Assembly (NCBI RefSeq): GCF_020387415.1
Contig: NZ_JAGWCB010000008.1
Location: forward strand, 201,690 to 265,689
Source of the DNA: Ideonella benzenivorans
GTDB lineage: Bacteria; Pseudomonadota; Gammaproteobacteria; Burkholderiales; Burkholderiaceae_C
Direction of reading: 5' to 3'
DNA: 64,000 nt
The notes beneath the pieces are model-generated. The model saw only the letters and a list, made by a program, of their open reading frames with translations, did no database searches and had not been told where the DNA came from. Below, one piece after another: positions 43,157-53,872 of the stretch; the stretch's first letter is position 1, and every line of letters starts with the position of its first letter. A program made the position numbers and the translations under genes.

Positions 43157-45478
43157 TCAGGCTCCCAGGCCGAGTCGGCGGCGGGCCCGCACCCGCAGGG
43201 CCACGTAAAGCGCGAAGGCGAGGAACAGGCCGGTGACGATGCCGACCAGGGCCAGCAGCACCGGGTGCTGGTGCAGCGCGAACCAGGCCCGGCGCCACCA
43301 GGGCAGGTCACCGACGTACTGGACTTCGTTGATGCGGAAGCTCTCGATCGCATTGCCGCGCAGCAGCGCCAGATCGCCGCGCATCTGGCTGATCTTGTAG
43401 GTGTCGTTGAGGGCCCGGGCCAGCGCGCGCTGGGCCTCGGCATCGGTGCCGATCAGCGCCACCGCGTGGTGGTCGCCGTCCAGCGGCGAGCGGAAGCCGG
43501 TCACCGCGGCCAGTGCACCCTGGCCGCTCAGCACGGCGCTGCCGTCCCCTTCATGGGCCAGGTGCTCGGGTTCCAGGCGGAACAGGTCGCTCAGCAGGTC
43601 CAGCGAACGGTCCAGCGGCCGCAGGGAACGCTTGCCTTCCTCGATCAGGGCCGGCAGATCGCGCTGCCAGCCCGTCAACAGGCGGTCCCGGCCGTGGCCG
43701 ATGATCAGCAGGTCCGAATCCTTGGCCTGGGCCACTTGCGAGGCCGGCAGCAGGTTGAAGCGGGTGCCGGCGTAGCCGGTGGCGACGCCCATGCGGGCCA
43801 GCGCCGTCAGATAGAGCTCCAGATCGGCCGGGGTGGGCGCATCCGGCAGGATGACGGTGGTGCGGGCCAGGTCGGCGTACTTGGTGAACGGGAAGCCGCT
43901 GTTCGCGAAGGCCGCCAGGTTGGGCATGGCCAGGTAGTGGTAGAAGCCCGACAGGTCGATGGTGGACTGCGGGTCGATCGCGGCGCGCAGCTCTGGTGAC
44001 GGGGTGGACTGGCACTTGCCAAAGTCCGACGGCGGGATCTTGAAGGCGAACTGCAGCTGGTTCTCGCCACCGATCAGGAAGGCCGGGTAGCGGAAGTCCG
44101 AGCGGGCCTGGTATTCACCGTTGCTCAGCAGCGGCAGCAGCATCTTGCGCACGCCGGAGGATTCGTCCTGTGCGGCCTGCAGCGGGTAGGAGCGGATGAA
44201 CTGGTCGTTGATGCCCAGGTCCAGCGAGCCACGGTCCGACAGGTTGGTGGGCGTGTAGCGGTAGTACAGGTCCATCGGCACACCCTGGCTGTGCCAGGTG
44301 AACAGGTCCGGTGCCATGCGGGTGTTGATCCGCACCACGCTGTCCAGCACGATGCCGCGCAGCTGCAGCTCCTGGTTGGACTGGATCAGCTCGGCCAGCT
44401 GCACCGGCCGCTGGGTGTTGATCCAGCGCGGCGCGTCATAGGCCTGGCGCAGCGGCGGCAGCTTCAGCTGGTCCACTGTCAGGCTGTTGCCGGACAGGGC
44501 CGGCTTGGCCACCGTCAGCGCCTGGGCGGCCTGCTGCACCTGGGCGTCATCCCGGCCCAGCAGCAGCAGCAGCTTGTAGGCGGGGGCCTTCGGGTTGGCG
44601 ATCAAGCGCAGCGTGGGCTGCTGCACCGGCGGCAGGTCCTTCAGGAAGGCCGGCCGGTCGGCATTGGTGGCCAGCACGACGGCATGGCGGTCGGTGGGCA
44701 GGGCGTCCTGCAGCACCTGGAAGTGGTTGCCGCGGTAGGCGGCCAGCGTGCCCAGCCAGCTGGCCAGCGCGCCGGAGGCCTTCAGCACGCCAGGCGCCGG
44801 GCGGGGGCTGGTGACCACGGTCACGTCCACCGGGCGGTTGTCGCGCGGGTCGAAGAAGGGGGCGGGCAGCAGCGCCAAGTCGTCGCGCAGCGGCAGCTGG
44901 CGCAGCTTCAGGTCCAGGTAGCTGTCGTTGCTGATGCTGGCCCACAGGCTGCTGTGGGTCGGGAACTCGCACTCCAGCGTGTAGTGGCCGATCAGCTTGA
45001 AGCGCAGCCGGTTGTAGTCGGTGAAATAGCGCGGGTCCAGCGGCAGCTCGATGGACTGCGGCTTGCCGGCCAGCGTCTTGTCCACCGGCACCGTCTGCAG
45101 CACCTCGTCGTTGAGCAGCACCTCCAGATGGGACAGGTCGGGCAGCAGGGCGGGCGAGAAGGTGAAGGTCAGGTGCAGCGTGGCCGCTTCGACCAGCTCA
45201 TCCAGGCGGATGCCCATGTCCAGGCTGCCACTGCCCTCGGTGCCACGCAGCGTGAAGGGCGTGGCCACGCCCAGATCCTTGAAACGCACGCGGGCGGTGC
45301 GCGCCGGCAGGTCGGCCAGGCTGGCCGGCAGGGCGGCGGCCTGGCCGGCTGCGACCGGAACCGGCAGCAAGGGCTGGGGCAGGGGCGCCCCTTGTGCGGC
45401 CACCGGGGCCGGCAAGGCCAGGCTGTAGGTGGCCGCCAGGCTGGCAGCGCACAGGGCGAGAGAACGGTATGCGGTCAT
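43157..45478 (-). CDS. bcsB: cellulose synthase periplasmic subunit BcsB
   Basis: 773 residues. Signal peptide MTAYRSLALCAASLAATYSLALPAPVAAQ, then alternating carbohydrate-binding and flavodoxin-like domains, and a C-terminal anchor helix (HPVLLALVGIVTGLFLAFALYVALRVRAR) that packs against BcsA. Family stretches: LDMGIRLDELVEAATLHLTFTFSPALLPDLSHLEV, ECEFPTHSSLWASISNDSYLDL, and WTxxxR-like ends. First gene of the operon. Its leader contains a 16-bp palindrome. A separate BcsZ cellulase and BcsD are not encoded in this locus. Confidence 0.94.
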   Translation of the reverse strand: MTAYRSLALCAASLAATYSLALPAPVAAQGAPLPQPLLPVPVAAGQAAALPASLADLPARTARVRFKDLGVATPFTLRGTEGSGSLDMGIRLDELVEAATLHLTFTFSPALLPDLSHLEVLLNDEVLQTVPVDKTLAGKPQSIELPLDPRYFTDYNRLRFKLIGHYTLECEFPTHSSLWASISNDSYLDLKLRQLPLRDDLALLPAPFFDPRDNRPVDVTVVTSPRPAPGVLKASGALASWLGTLAAYRGNHFQVLQDALPTDRHAVVLATNADRPAFLKDLPPVQQPTLRLIANPKAPAYKLLLLLGRDDAQVQQAAQALTVAKPALSGNSLTVDQLKLPPLRQAYDAPRWINTQRPVQLAELIQSNQELQLRGIVLDSVVRINTRMAPDLFTWHSQGVPMDLYYRYTPTNLSDRGSLDLGINDQFIRSYPLQAAQDESSGVRKMLLPLLSNGEYQARSDFRYPAFLIGGENQLQFAFKIPPSDFGKCQSTPSPELRAAIDPQSTIDLSGFYHYLAMPNLAAFANSGFPFTKYADLARTTVILPDAPTPADLELYLTALARMGVATGYAGTRFNLLPASQVAQAKDSDLLIIGHGRDRLLTGWQRDLPALIEEGKRSLRPLDRSLDLLSDLFRLEPEHLAHEGDGSAVLSGQGALAAVTGFRSPLDGDHHAVALIGTDAEAQRALARALNDTYKISQMRGDLALLRGNAIESFRINEVQYVGDLPWWRRAWFALHQHPVLLALVGIVTGLFLAFALYVALRVRARRRLGLGA

Positions 45479-45733
45479 CAGGGTCAGGTCGCGGTAAGGC
45501 CACTGCCGGCGGACCCATCCGCCGGACCTTCCCGGTGCACCTGGCGGCATCACGGCCCCTGGGACCGCAACGGTCGGGTGCGCCGTGGATTCCCCCTGTA
45601 TCGACAGGGTGGAATTCAGTCTATAGGCCGAACTAACCGTTCTGTTGACAGCGATGGGTTCACGCTATCGAAATATGGCGGTTGTGTGACAAATTGCTTC
45701 AGGTGGAAGCATGTCGCGCCTTCAAAAAGACGC
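45479..45733. other. bcs operon leader and promoter region
   Basis: 255 bases upstream of bcsB, after the TetR gene. The part 45610-45710 has more A and T than its surroundings and is the likely promoter area. On the minus strand TATAGA (45625-45620) is a candidate -10 box without a good -35. A TTGACA at 45645-45650 points the wrong way and is not used. The palindrome at 45594-45609 lies just after it. Confidence 0.4.
45594..45609. promoter_or_regulatory. 16-bp palindrome in the bcs leader
   Basis: CCCTGT at 45594-45599 and ACAGGG at 45604-45609 around ATCG. It lies 116 bases upstream of the bcsB start and just downstream of a possible -10 box, so it could be an operator or a short hairpin in the leader RNA. 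Confidence 0.4.
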
Positions 45734-46441
45734 TCAATGGCCGAGCTTCGCCACGGCCTTCAGGCCTTCGATCAGCACCGTCACCCAGGTGGCGAAGTCC
45801 TCGTCGAGCGGCTGTTCCTGGCCGTTGCTCCAGCGCAGGATGAAGGCCTGGTTGGCCAGCGCCGGCAGGTGGCGCGCCAGGGTGGGGCCCTGGTCGGGGG
45901 CGAGCCGAGCCAGGCGCTCGCGCTGTGCCTGCGACCAGCCGGTCGGGTCGTCGTCGGGCAGGGGTGCCAGCTCCAGCGTGACGAAGCCCACCAGCCCGGC
46001 GATCACCGTGTTGTAGGCCCGGCGCAGCCCGCTGCCCTGGAAGCCTGCACCTTCCAGCAGGGCCAGCAGGCGGTCCACCAGGGCCAGGTTGGCCCCCTCG
46101 TTGGAGACGAGTTGCGCCCCCAGCACCGGGGCGATGTGGGGGTGGCGGCGCACGGCCGTGCGGTAGTGGGTCAGCAGTTGGCGCAGCTCGGCCGTCCATT
46201 CGCCCGTCGGGTTGGGCAGCGGCAGGTCGGCCAGGGCCAGCGCCACCGCGCCGGCCACCAGCGCATTGCGGCTGGGCACGTACCAGTACAGCGCCGTCGG
46301 GTAGACCTGCAGCGACCGGGCCAGGTCGCGCACGCTGAAGCGCTCCACCCCGTGCGCGTCGATCAAGGCCAGGGCCGCGGCCAGGATGCGCTCGCGGCTC
46401 AGGCCGGGGACGGTGGCGTCAGTGCGGGGGCGGCGGGGCAT
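45734..46441 (-). CDS. TetR-family transcriptional regulator
   Basis: 235 residues from the ATG at 46441; an earlier ATG at 46486 adds 15 non-conserved residues. TetR HTH: LSRERILAAALALIDAHGVERFSVRDLARSLQVYPTALYWYVPSRNALV at about residues 13-61. The YW(Y/H)V turn and C-terminal domain resemble TetR proteins of the TetR_C group, usually ligand-released repressors. It is divergent from an aminotransferase gene whose ribosome-binding region carries the palindrome TGTAC-ACC-GTACA, the likely operator. Upstream of the cellulose operon on the same strand, but with a gap of 255 bases. Confidence 0.88.
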   Translation of the reverse strand: MPRRPRTDATVPGLSRERILAAALALIDAHGVERFSVRDLARSLQVYPTALYWYVPSRNALVAGAVALALADLPLPNPTGEWTAELRQLLTHYRTAVRRHPHIAPVLGAQLVSNEGANLALVDRLLALLEGAGFQGSGLRRAYNTVIAGLVGFVTLELAPLPDDDPTGWSQAQRERLARLAPDQGPTLARHLPALANQAFILRWSNGQEQPLDEDFATWVTVLIEGLKAVAKLGH

Positions 46442-46542
46442 GGGCAGGCGAGGGTGGCGCGGAACAGGAGCGCATTGTGCGTGCACGGCCGGCGGGGCGG
46501 AACGGGCCGTGCGCAGCCGGCCAAAGCGGCCTAGAATTTAGT

Positions 46543-46555
46543 TGTACACCGTACA
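46543..46555. promoter_or_regulatory. TetR-type operator TGTAC-ACC-GTACA
   Basis: Perfect 5-bp arms around ACC. It lies between a -10-like TAGAAT (46532-46537) and the start codon at 46566, sharing one base with the AGGAG ribosome site (46555-46559). Repressor bound here would block transcription of the aminotransferase gene. The divergent tetR gene begins 102 bases away. Confidence 0.65.
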
Positions 46556-46565
46556 GGAGCATCCG

Positions 46566-47894
46566 ATGTCCTCGTTCTCTCCCGCCGAACGCTCGGTCGC
46601 GCTGGACCAGGCGCTGGCCGCCGAAACCGGCGCCTATGCCGCGCGCAACCCGCGCAGCGCCGCGGCCCTGGCCACGGCCTGCGCCGCACTGCCGGGGGGC
46701 AACACCCGCAGCGTGCTGTTCCACCCGCCGTTTCCGCTGTCGATGGCGCGTGGCGAAGGCTGCCGGCTGTGGGACGAGGACGGTCATGTCTACCTGGATG
46801 CGCTGGGCGAATTCACTGCCGGCCTGTATGGCCACTCGCACCCGGTGATCCGCGAGGCCATCACCCAGGCGCTCGATGGCGGCATCAACCTGTCCTCGCA
46901 CACCGCCCGCGAAGGCCTGCTGGCGCGCGAGATCCAGCGCCGCTTTCCGGCCATGGAGCTGCTGCGCTTCACCAACTCCGGCACCGAGGCCAACCTGCTG
47001 GCCATCGCCACCGCCAAGGCCCACACCGGGCGGGAGCGGGTGCTGGTGTTCCGTGGCGCCTACCACGGCGGGGTGCTGAGCTTTGGGGGCGGTGGCTCGC
47101 CGATGAACGTGCCGCATGCCTGGCTGCTGGCGCGCTACAACGACCTGGCCAGCGCCCAGGCCCTGGTGGCCGAGCACGGCGCCCAGCTGGCGGCCATCGT
47201 GGTCGAGCCGATGCTGGGCTCGGGCGGCTGCATCCCGGGCGAGCCGGCCTTTCTGCACGGGCTGCGCGCGCTGGCCACCCAGTGCGGCGCGCTGCTGATC
47301 CTGGACGAGGTGATGACCTCGCGCCTGTCCTATGGCGGTCGGCAGGCGCTGCTGGGCCTGCGCCCCGACCTGACCACGGCCGGCAAGTACCTGGGCGGCG
47401 GTCTGTCGTTTGGCGTGTTCGGCGGCCGGGCCGAGGTGATGGCGGGCTTCGACCCGCGCCGGGCCGATGCCTGGGCCCATGCCGGCACCTTCAACAACAA
47501 TGTGCTGACGCTGGCCGCCGGCCACGCCGGCCTGAGCCGCGTGCTGGATGCCGGGGCGCTGCAGGCGCTCAACGCCCGGGGCGACGCCCTGCGAGAACGG
47601 CTCAACCAGGTGCTGCAGCAGCAGGGGGTGGCCATGCAGTACACCGGGCTGGGTTCGCTGATGAGCCTGCACGCCACCGCGGCGCCGGTGCAGTCGCCCG
47701 AAGACCTGGCCGGCACCGATGCCCGCGCCAAGGACCTGCTGTTCTTCGCCCTGCTGGCGCGCGGCGTCTTCACCGCGCGGCGCGGCATGATCGCGCTCAG
47801 CCTGCCTTTCGATGAGGCCGAGTGCGAAGCCCTGACGCAGGCCTTCGAGGACGCGGTGCGGGCCCACCGGGCGGTGCTGCCGGCGCGGGGCTGA
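46566..47894 (+). CDS. class III PLP-dependent aminotransferase (glutamate-1-semialdehyde aminomutase-like)
   Basis: 442 residues. Fold type I, class III. The N-terminal part LPGGNTRSVLFHPPFPLSMARGEGCRLWDEDGHVYLDALGEFTAGLYGHSHPVI resembles glutamate-1-semialdehyde aminomutase and related beta-amino or D-amino transferases. PLP site: NSGTEANLLAIATAK, LILDEVMTSR and the Schiff-base lysine K274 in TAGKYLGGG. True HemL is normally constitutive and has a different N-terminus, so this is probably a catabolic enzyme of unknown substrate. AGGAG precedes the ATG. The TetR-type operator suggests induction by its substrate. Confidence 0.82.
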   Translation: MSSFSPAERSVALDQALAAETGAYAARNPRSAAALATACAALPGGNTRSVLFHPPFPLSMARGEGCRLWDEDGHVYLDALGEFTAGLYGHSHPVIREAITQALDGGINLSSHTAREGLLAREIQRRFPAMELLRFTNSGTEANLLAIATAKAHTGRERVLVFRGAYHGGVLSFGGGGSPMNVPHAWLLARYNDLASAQALVAEHGAQLAAIVVEPMLGSGGCIPGEPAFLHGLRALATQCGALLILDEVMTSRLSYGGRQALLGLRPDLTTAGKYLGGGLSFGVFGGRAEVMAGFDPRRADAWAHAGTFNNNVLTLAAGHAGLSRVLDAGALQALNARGDALRERLNQVLQQQGVAMQYTGLGSLMSLHATAAPVQSPEDLAGTDARAKDLLFFALLARGVFTARRGMIALSLPFDEAECEALTQAFEDAVRAHRAVLPARG

Positions 47895-48037
47895 GCCTTC
47901 GCGGCGCGGGCGCGCTGTCAGGAATCACTCACGGAAAAACCCGGTCGGCCTCCCCCTGGCCGGGGACGCAGCCAGGGTCTAGCATGCCCGCCGGCCGCTC
48001 GACCCACCGGCCGGATCATCATTCCAAGGATTCCTTC

Positions 48038-48778
48038 ATGCACGTTTCATCCCCCTCGAAATGGTTCAGGCATGTGGGGCCGTTGCTCCTGCTGACGAGC
48101 CTGGCCAGCCACGCCGCCACCGATGGCGAGTCCATCATGCAGAAAGGCGGCGCCAACCCGGCCGCCATGCCCTGCATCAGCTGCCACGCGCCGGACGGCA
48201 AGGGCATGGCCGCGGCGGGCTTTCCGCGCCTGGCCGGCCTGCCGGCGGCCTATATCGCCAAGCAGTTGCACGACTTCAAGGCCGGCCTGCGCCTGAACCC
48301 GGTGATGCAGCCCATCGCCAGCGCGCTGACCGCGGAAGAGGTGGATGCGGTGGCCGCGGCCTACGCGGCCCGCCCGCGGGTGAATGTGGCGCCGCAGCCG
48401 GTGGGCACGCCGGCCGAAGGCAGTGGCGCCTGGATCGCGCTGCGCGGCGCCTGGGACCGCAGCATCCCGGAATGCACGCTGTGCCACGGCCCCTCGGGGA
48501 TCGGCATGGACCCGTCGTTCCCGCCACTGGCCGGCCAGGGCGCGGTCTACCTGGAAAACCAGCTCAAGGCCTGGGCCGGCGCACCGGCCGTGAAGGCCAA
48601 GGGCAAGACCAAGGCGGTGGCCGCCGTGGCGCCGACCCGCCGCAATGACCCGAATGGGCTGATGCAGCACATTGCCGCCAGCCTGACGGCGACCGAGATG
48701 AAGGCCGTGGCCGAGTACTTCGGCAGCCTGGGTGATTCCAGCGAGCCTTTCGACGACACCCAGCACCGCCTGCGCTGA
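48038..48778 (+). CDS. tsdB: diheme cytochrome c, TsdB-like electron acceptor
   Basis: 246 residues. Signal peptide (VGPLLLLTSLASHA, cut before ATDGES). Two class I cytochrome c domains of c4 type with hemes at C46-C49-H50 (CISCH) and C146-C149-H150 (CTLCH). Each domain has the usual distal methionine candidates. It precedes a TsdA-like gene by 29 bases, as tsdB precedes tsdA in several proteobacteria, where TsdB accepts electrons from TsdA. The name depends on this neighbour; without it only cytochrome c4-like could be said. Confidence 0.75.
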   Translation: MHVSSPSKWFRHVGPLLLLTSLASHAATDGESIMQKGGANPAAMPCISCHAPDGKGMAAAGFPRLAGLPAAYIAKQLHDFKAGLRLNPVMQPIASALTAEEVDAVAAAYAARPRVNVAPQPVGTPAEGSGAWIALRGAWDRSIPECTLCHGPSGIGMDPSFPPLAGQGAVYLENQLKAWAGAPAVKAKGKTKAVAAVAPTRRNDPNGLMQHIAASLTATEMKAVAEYFGSLGDSSEPFDDTQHRLR

Positions 48779-48807
48779 GCCCCGCCACCCCTTCGACACG
48801 ACACGCC

Positions 48808-49746
48808 ATGACGCAATCCCATTCTTTCCGCCGCGGGGCGGTGGCCCTGCTGCCGCTGGTGATGGCCAGCAGCGTGCTGGCCGCCAGCCCGCGCACCGAG
48901 GACCAGACCCAGCTGCCCAAGGCCCCGGCCAAGGCGGCCAGCAGCCCCTGGTTCCAGCCGCCGGCCGAGAGCGAGCTGCCCAACAACGCCTTCGGCGCGC
49001 TGGTGCGCCAGGGGCAGGCCATCTTCATGAACACCAAGGCGCTGGCGCCGCAGTACGTCGGCAACGAGATGGCCTGCGTGAACTGCCACCTGGACCGGGG
49101 CCGCAAGGCGAACTCGGCGCCGCTGTGGGCGGCCTACACCATGTACCCGGCCTACCGGAAGAAGAACAACAAGGTCAACAGCTTCGCCGAGCGCATGCAG
49201 GGCTGCTTCCAGTTCAGCATGAACGGCAAGGCGCCGGCGGCCGACAGCGAGGTGCTCAACGCGCTGACCGCCTATGCCTACTGGCTGTCCACCGGCGCGC
49301 CGGTGGGCAAGGCCTTGCCGGGCCGCGGCTTTGACGAACCAATGCCGCCCAAGGGCGGCTACGACATCGCCCGCGGGGCGAAGGTGTACGAGGCCCAGTG
49401 CGCGCTCTGCCACGGCGCCAACGGCGAGGGCAAGAAGGTGGGGGCGACCCAGGTCTTCCCGCCGCTGTGGGGCAAGGACTCCTACAACTGGGGCGCCGGC
49501 ATGCACCGCATCAACACGGCGGCCGGCTTCATCCAGCACAACATGCCGCTGGGCAAGGGCGAGACACTGAGTGACCAGGAGGCCTGGGACGTGGCGGCCT
49601 TCGTCAATTCGCATGAACGGCCGCAGGACCCGCGCCTGGTCCAGGGCGACATCGAAGCCACCCGCAAGAAGTTCCACGAGGGCGACGGTGTCAACCTCTA
49701 CGGGGTCATGGTCAACGGCGTGCTGCTGGGCCAGGGTGTGAAGTGA
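48808..49746 (+). CDS. tsdA: thiosulfate dehydrogenase TsdA-like diheme cytochrome c
   Basis: 312 residues with signal peptide (AVALLPLVMASSVLA). Two heme sites: C90-C93-H94 (CVNCH) and C198-C201-H202 (CALCH). The region RMQGCFQFSMNGK with C133 matches the TsdA segment that provides the cysteine ligand to heme 1, a rare feature that controls the oxidation of two thiosulfate to tetrathionate. Also typical are NGALVRQG-like GALVRQGQAIF before heme 1 and PPLWGKDSYNWGAGMHRI after heme 2. Follows tsdB-like cytochrome; periplasmic. Confidence 0.85.
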   Translation: MTQSHSFRRGAVALLPLVMASSVLAASPRTEDQTQLPKAPAKAASSPWFQPPAESELPNNAFGALVRQGQAIFMNTKALAPQYVGNEMACVNCHLDRGRKANSAPLWAAYTMYPAYRKKNNKVNSFAERMQGCFQFSMNGKAPAADSEVLNALTAYAYWLSTGAPVGKALPGRGFDEPMPPKGGYDIARGAKVYEAQCALCHGANGEGKKVGATQVFPPLWGKDSYNWGAGMHRINTAAGFIQHNMPLGKGETLSDQEAWDVAAFVNSHERPQDPRLVQGDIEATRKKFHEGDGVNLYGVMVNGVLLGQGVK

Positions 49747-49750
49747 GGGC

Positions 49751-51760
<2,010 letters not shown>

Positions 51761-51796
51761 GGAACGTCCGAATGCGGTGGGGACGTCCCCGCGGGC

Positions 51797-52699
51797 TCAG
51801 GCCGGGCCGGGCAGGGCGCCGGGCGCGGTCAGCGCATCGCGGGTGACGAGCAGCACCTGGTCGTCGCCGGCGCTGGTGGGCAGCCAGACAACCTCCAGGT
51901 GGGGAAAGGCGGCTTCGAAGAAGTCGCGCTCATGGCCGATCTCCAGCACCAGCACGGCGCCGGGGTTCATGTGCGCCGCGGCCTGTTGCAGCAGCGGGCG
52001 GATGAAATCCATGCCGTCGTGCCCGCCGGCGGCATTGCCGGACAGGGCAAGCTGGGGTTCGGCCCGGTATTCCGGCGGCAAGGCCGCCATCGCTTCGGCG
52101 TTCACATAGGGTGGGTTGCAGAGGATGAGGTCAAAGGTCTGGCCGGCGACGGCTTGGAGGCCATCGCCCCGGGCCAGGCGAATGCGGTCGGCCAGGCCGT
52201 GCCGCGCGATGTTGATGCGGGCCACGGCCAGCGCATCCTCGGACAGGTCGGCGCCGGTCACCTGCACGTCCGGCCAGGCCATCGCAGCCAGCACGGCCAG
52301 GCTGCCGTTGCCGGTGCACAGGTCCAGCACGGTGTGGGTGCTGTCGCTGAGCCAGGGGTCGATGGTGGCGTCGGCCAGGCATTCGGCGATCAGCGAGCGC
52401 GGCACGATGACCCGCGGGTCCACCGTGAAGGGCACGCCCTGCAGCCAGGCCTCGCCGGTCAGGTAGGCCGCGGGCTGGCGGGTGGTGATGCGGCGCTCGA
52501 TCAGCTCGGCCGCCTTGGCGGCTTCGTCGGGCGGCACTGGCTGCTCGGCCACCTCGTCGAGTGCGTCCAGCGGCAGGTCCAGCGACCAGAGGACCAGCCA
52601 GGCGGCCTCGTCGAAGGCGTTGGTGGTGCCATGCCCAAACGAAACGCCCGCCTCGGTGAGGCGGGCGCTGCTGCGCTCGATCAGTTCCAGGACGGTCAT
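51797..52699 (-). CDS. prmB: ribosomal protein L3 glutamine methyltransferase PrmB
   Basis: 300 residues. SAM-dependent N5-glutamine methyltransferase acting on ribosomal protein L3. SAM-binding motif VLDLCTGNGSLAVLAA (about 143-158) and the glutamine-recognition NPPY (in LILCNPPYVNAEAM, about 196). The N-terminal helical domain has the YLTGEAWLQGVPFTVDPRVIVPRSLIAECL stretch. Length and this stretch fit PrmB better than PrmC. It lies six bases after dapE in the minus-strand cluster. Confidence 0.92.
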   Translation of the reverse strand: MTVLELIERSSARLTEAGVSFGHGTTNAFDEAAWLVLWSLDLPLDALDEVAEQPVPPDEAAKAAELIERRITTRQPAAYLTGEAWLQGVPFTVDPRVIVPRSLIAECLADATIDPWLSDSTHTVLDLCTGNGSLAVLAAMAWPDVQVTGADLSEDALAVARINIARHGLADRIRLARGDGLQAVAGQTFDLILCNPPYVNAEAMAALPPEYRAEPQLALSGNAAGGHDGMDFIRPLLQQAAAHMNPGAVLVLEIGHERDFFEAAFPHLEVVWLPTSAGDDQVLLVTRDALTAPGALPGPA

Positions 52700-52705
52700 G
52701 ATGGG

Positions 52706-53851
52706 TCAGGCCAGCAGGGTTTCCAGGGTGCGGCGGTAGATGTTCTTCAGCGGCTCCACGCTGTCCACGGCCACGTGCTCGTTGACCTTGTGGATGGTCG
52801 CGTTCACCGGGCCGAATTCCACCACCTGTTCGCACAGCTTGGCAATGAAGCGGCCGTCGGAGGTGCCGCCGGTGGTGGACAGCGCGGTGGTGACACCGGT
52901 CTCGGCGCGGATGGCCTCGCTCAGCGCATTGACCAGGCTGCCCACCGGGGTCAGGAAGGGCTCGCCGCCCAGCGTCCAGTCGATGCGCCACTGCAGTTCA
53001 TGGCGGTCCAGCACCTGGGCCACGCGGGCCTTCAGACCCTCCGGCGTGGAGGCGGTGGAGAAGCGGAAGTTGAAGTCCACCACCAGCTCGCCCGGGATCA
53101 CGTTGGTGGCGCCGGTGCCGGCGTGGATGTTGGAGATCTGCCAGGTGGTGGGCGGGAAGTAATCGTTGCCTTCGTCCCAGACCATGGCGGCCAGTTGGGC
53201 CAGCGCCGGCGCCGCCTCGTGCACCGGGTTGCGGGCCAACTGCGGGTAGGCCACGTGGCCCTGCACGCCGGTGATGGTGAGCTTGCCCGAGAGCGAGCCG
53301 CGCCGGCCGTTCTTGATCATGTCACCCAGGGTCTCCACCGACGTCGGCTCACCGACGATGCAGCAGTCCAGCGGCTCACCGCGCTCGCGCAGGGTCTGCA
53401 CCACCTTGACGGTGCCATCCACCGAGGGGCCTTCTTCGTCGCTAGTGATCAGGAAGGCGACGCGGCCGGCATGGTCCGGGTGGGCCTGCACGAACTCCTC
53501 GGCCGCCACCACCATGGCGGCCACCGAGGTCTTCATGTCGGCGGCGCCGCGGCCGTAGAGCTTGCCCTCGCGGTAGCTGGGCACAAAGGGGTCGCTGCCC
53601 CAGGGCGCCAGCGGGCCGGGGGGCACCACGTCGGTGTGGCCGGCAAACACCACGGTCGGGCCGGGGCGGGGGCCGGTGTGCACGGCCCACAGGTTCTGGA
53701 CGCGAAAGTCCTCCGGCCCGAAGGGCAGGTGCTCACAGGCGAAGCCCCGCGGCGTGAGGCGCTGGGCGATCAGATCCTGGCAGCCTTGGTCGGCCGGGGT
53801 GACGGAAGGGCGGGCGATCAGGTCTTCGACCAGGCGCAGGGTATCGGACAT
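52706..53851 (-). CDS. dapE: succinyl-diaminopimelate desuccinylase
   Basis: 381 residues. Dinuclear zinc amidohydrolase of the M20 family that frees LL-diaminopimelate in lysine and peptidoglycan synthesis. Zinc ligands lie in [11 protein letters not shown] (H near 71), [10 protein letters not shown] (D near 105) and the catalytic [10 protein letters not shown] (E near 139-140). Family stretches [32 protein letters not shown] and [12 protein letters not shown] are present. It is part of a cluster dapC-dapD-pilU-dapE-prmB read on the minus strand. Confidence 0.95.
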   Translation of the reverse strand: MSDTLRLVEDLIARPSVTPADQGCQDLIAQRLTPRGFACEHLPFGPEDFRVQNLWAVHTGPRPGPTVVFAGHTDVVPPGPLAPWGSDPFVPSYREGKLYGRGAADMKTSVAAMVVAAEEFVQAHPDHAGRVAFLITSDEEGPSVDGTVKVVQTLRERGEPLDCCIVGEPTSVETLGDMIKNGRRGSLSGKLTITGVQGHVAYPQLARNPVHEAAPALAQLAAMVWDEGNDYFPPTTWQISNIHAGTGATNVIPGELVVDFNFRFSTASTPEGLKARVAQVLDRHELQWRIDWTLGGEPFLTPVGSLVNALSEAIRAETGVTTALSTTGGTSDGRFIAKLCEQVVEFGPVNATIHKVNEHVAVDSVEPLKNIYRRTLETLLA

Positions 53852-53872
53852 CGGGGGAACAACAGGACAGGG

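Noticed and set aside
45645-45650. TTGACA as -35 box for the bcs operon
   Set aside because: It is on the plus strand, opposite to both flanking genes, and lacks a matching -10 box.
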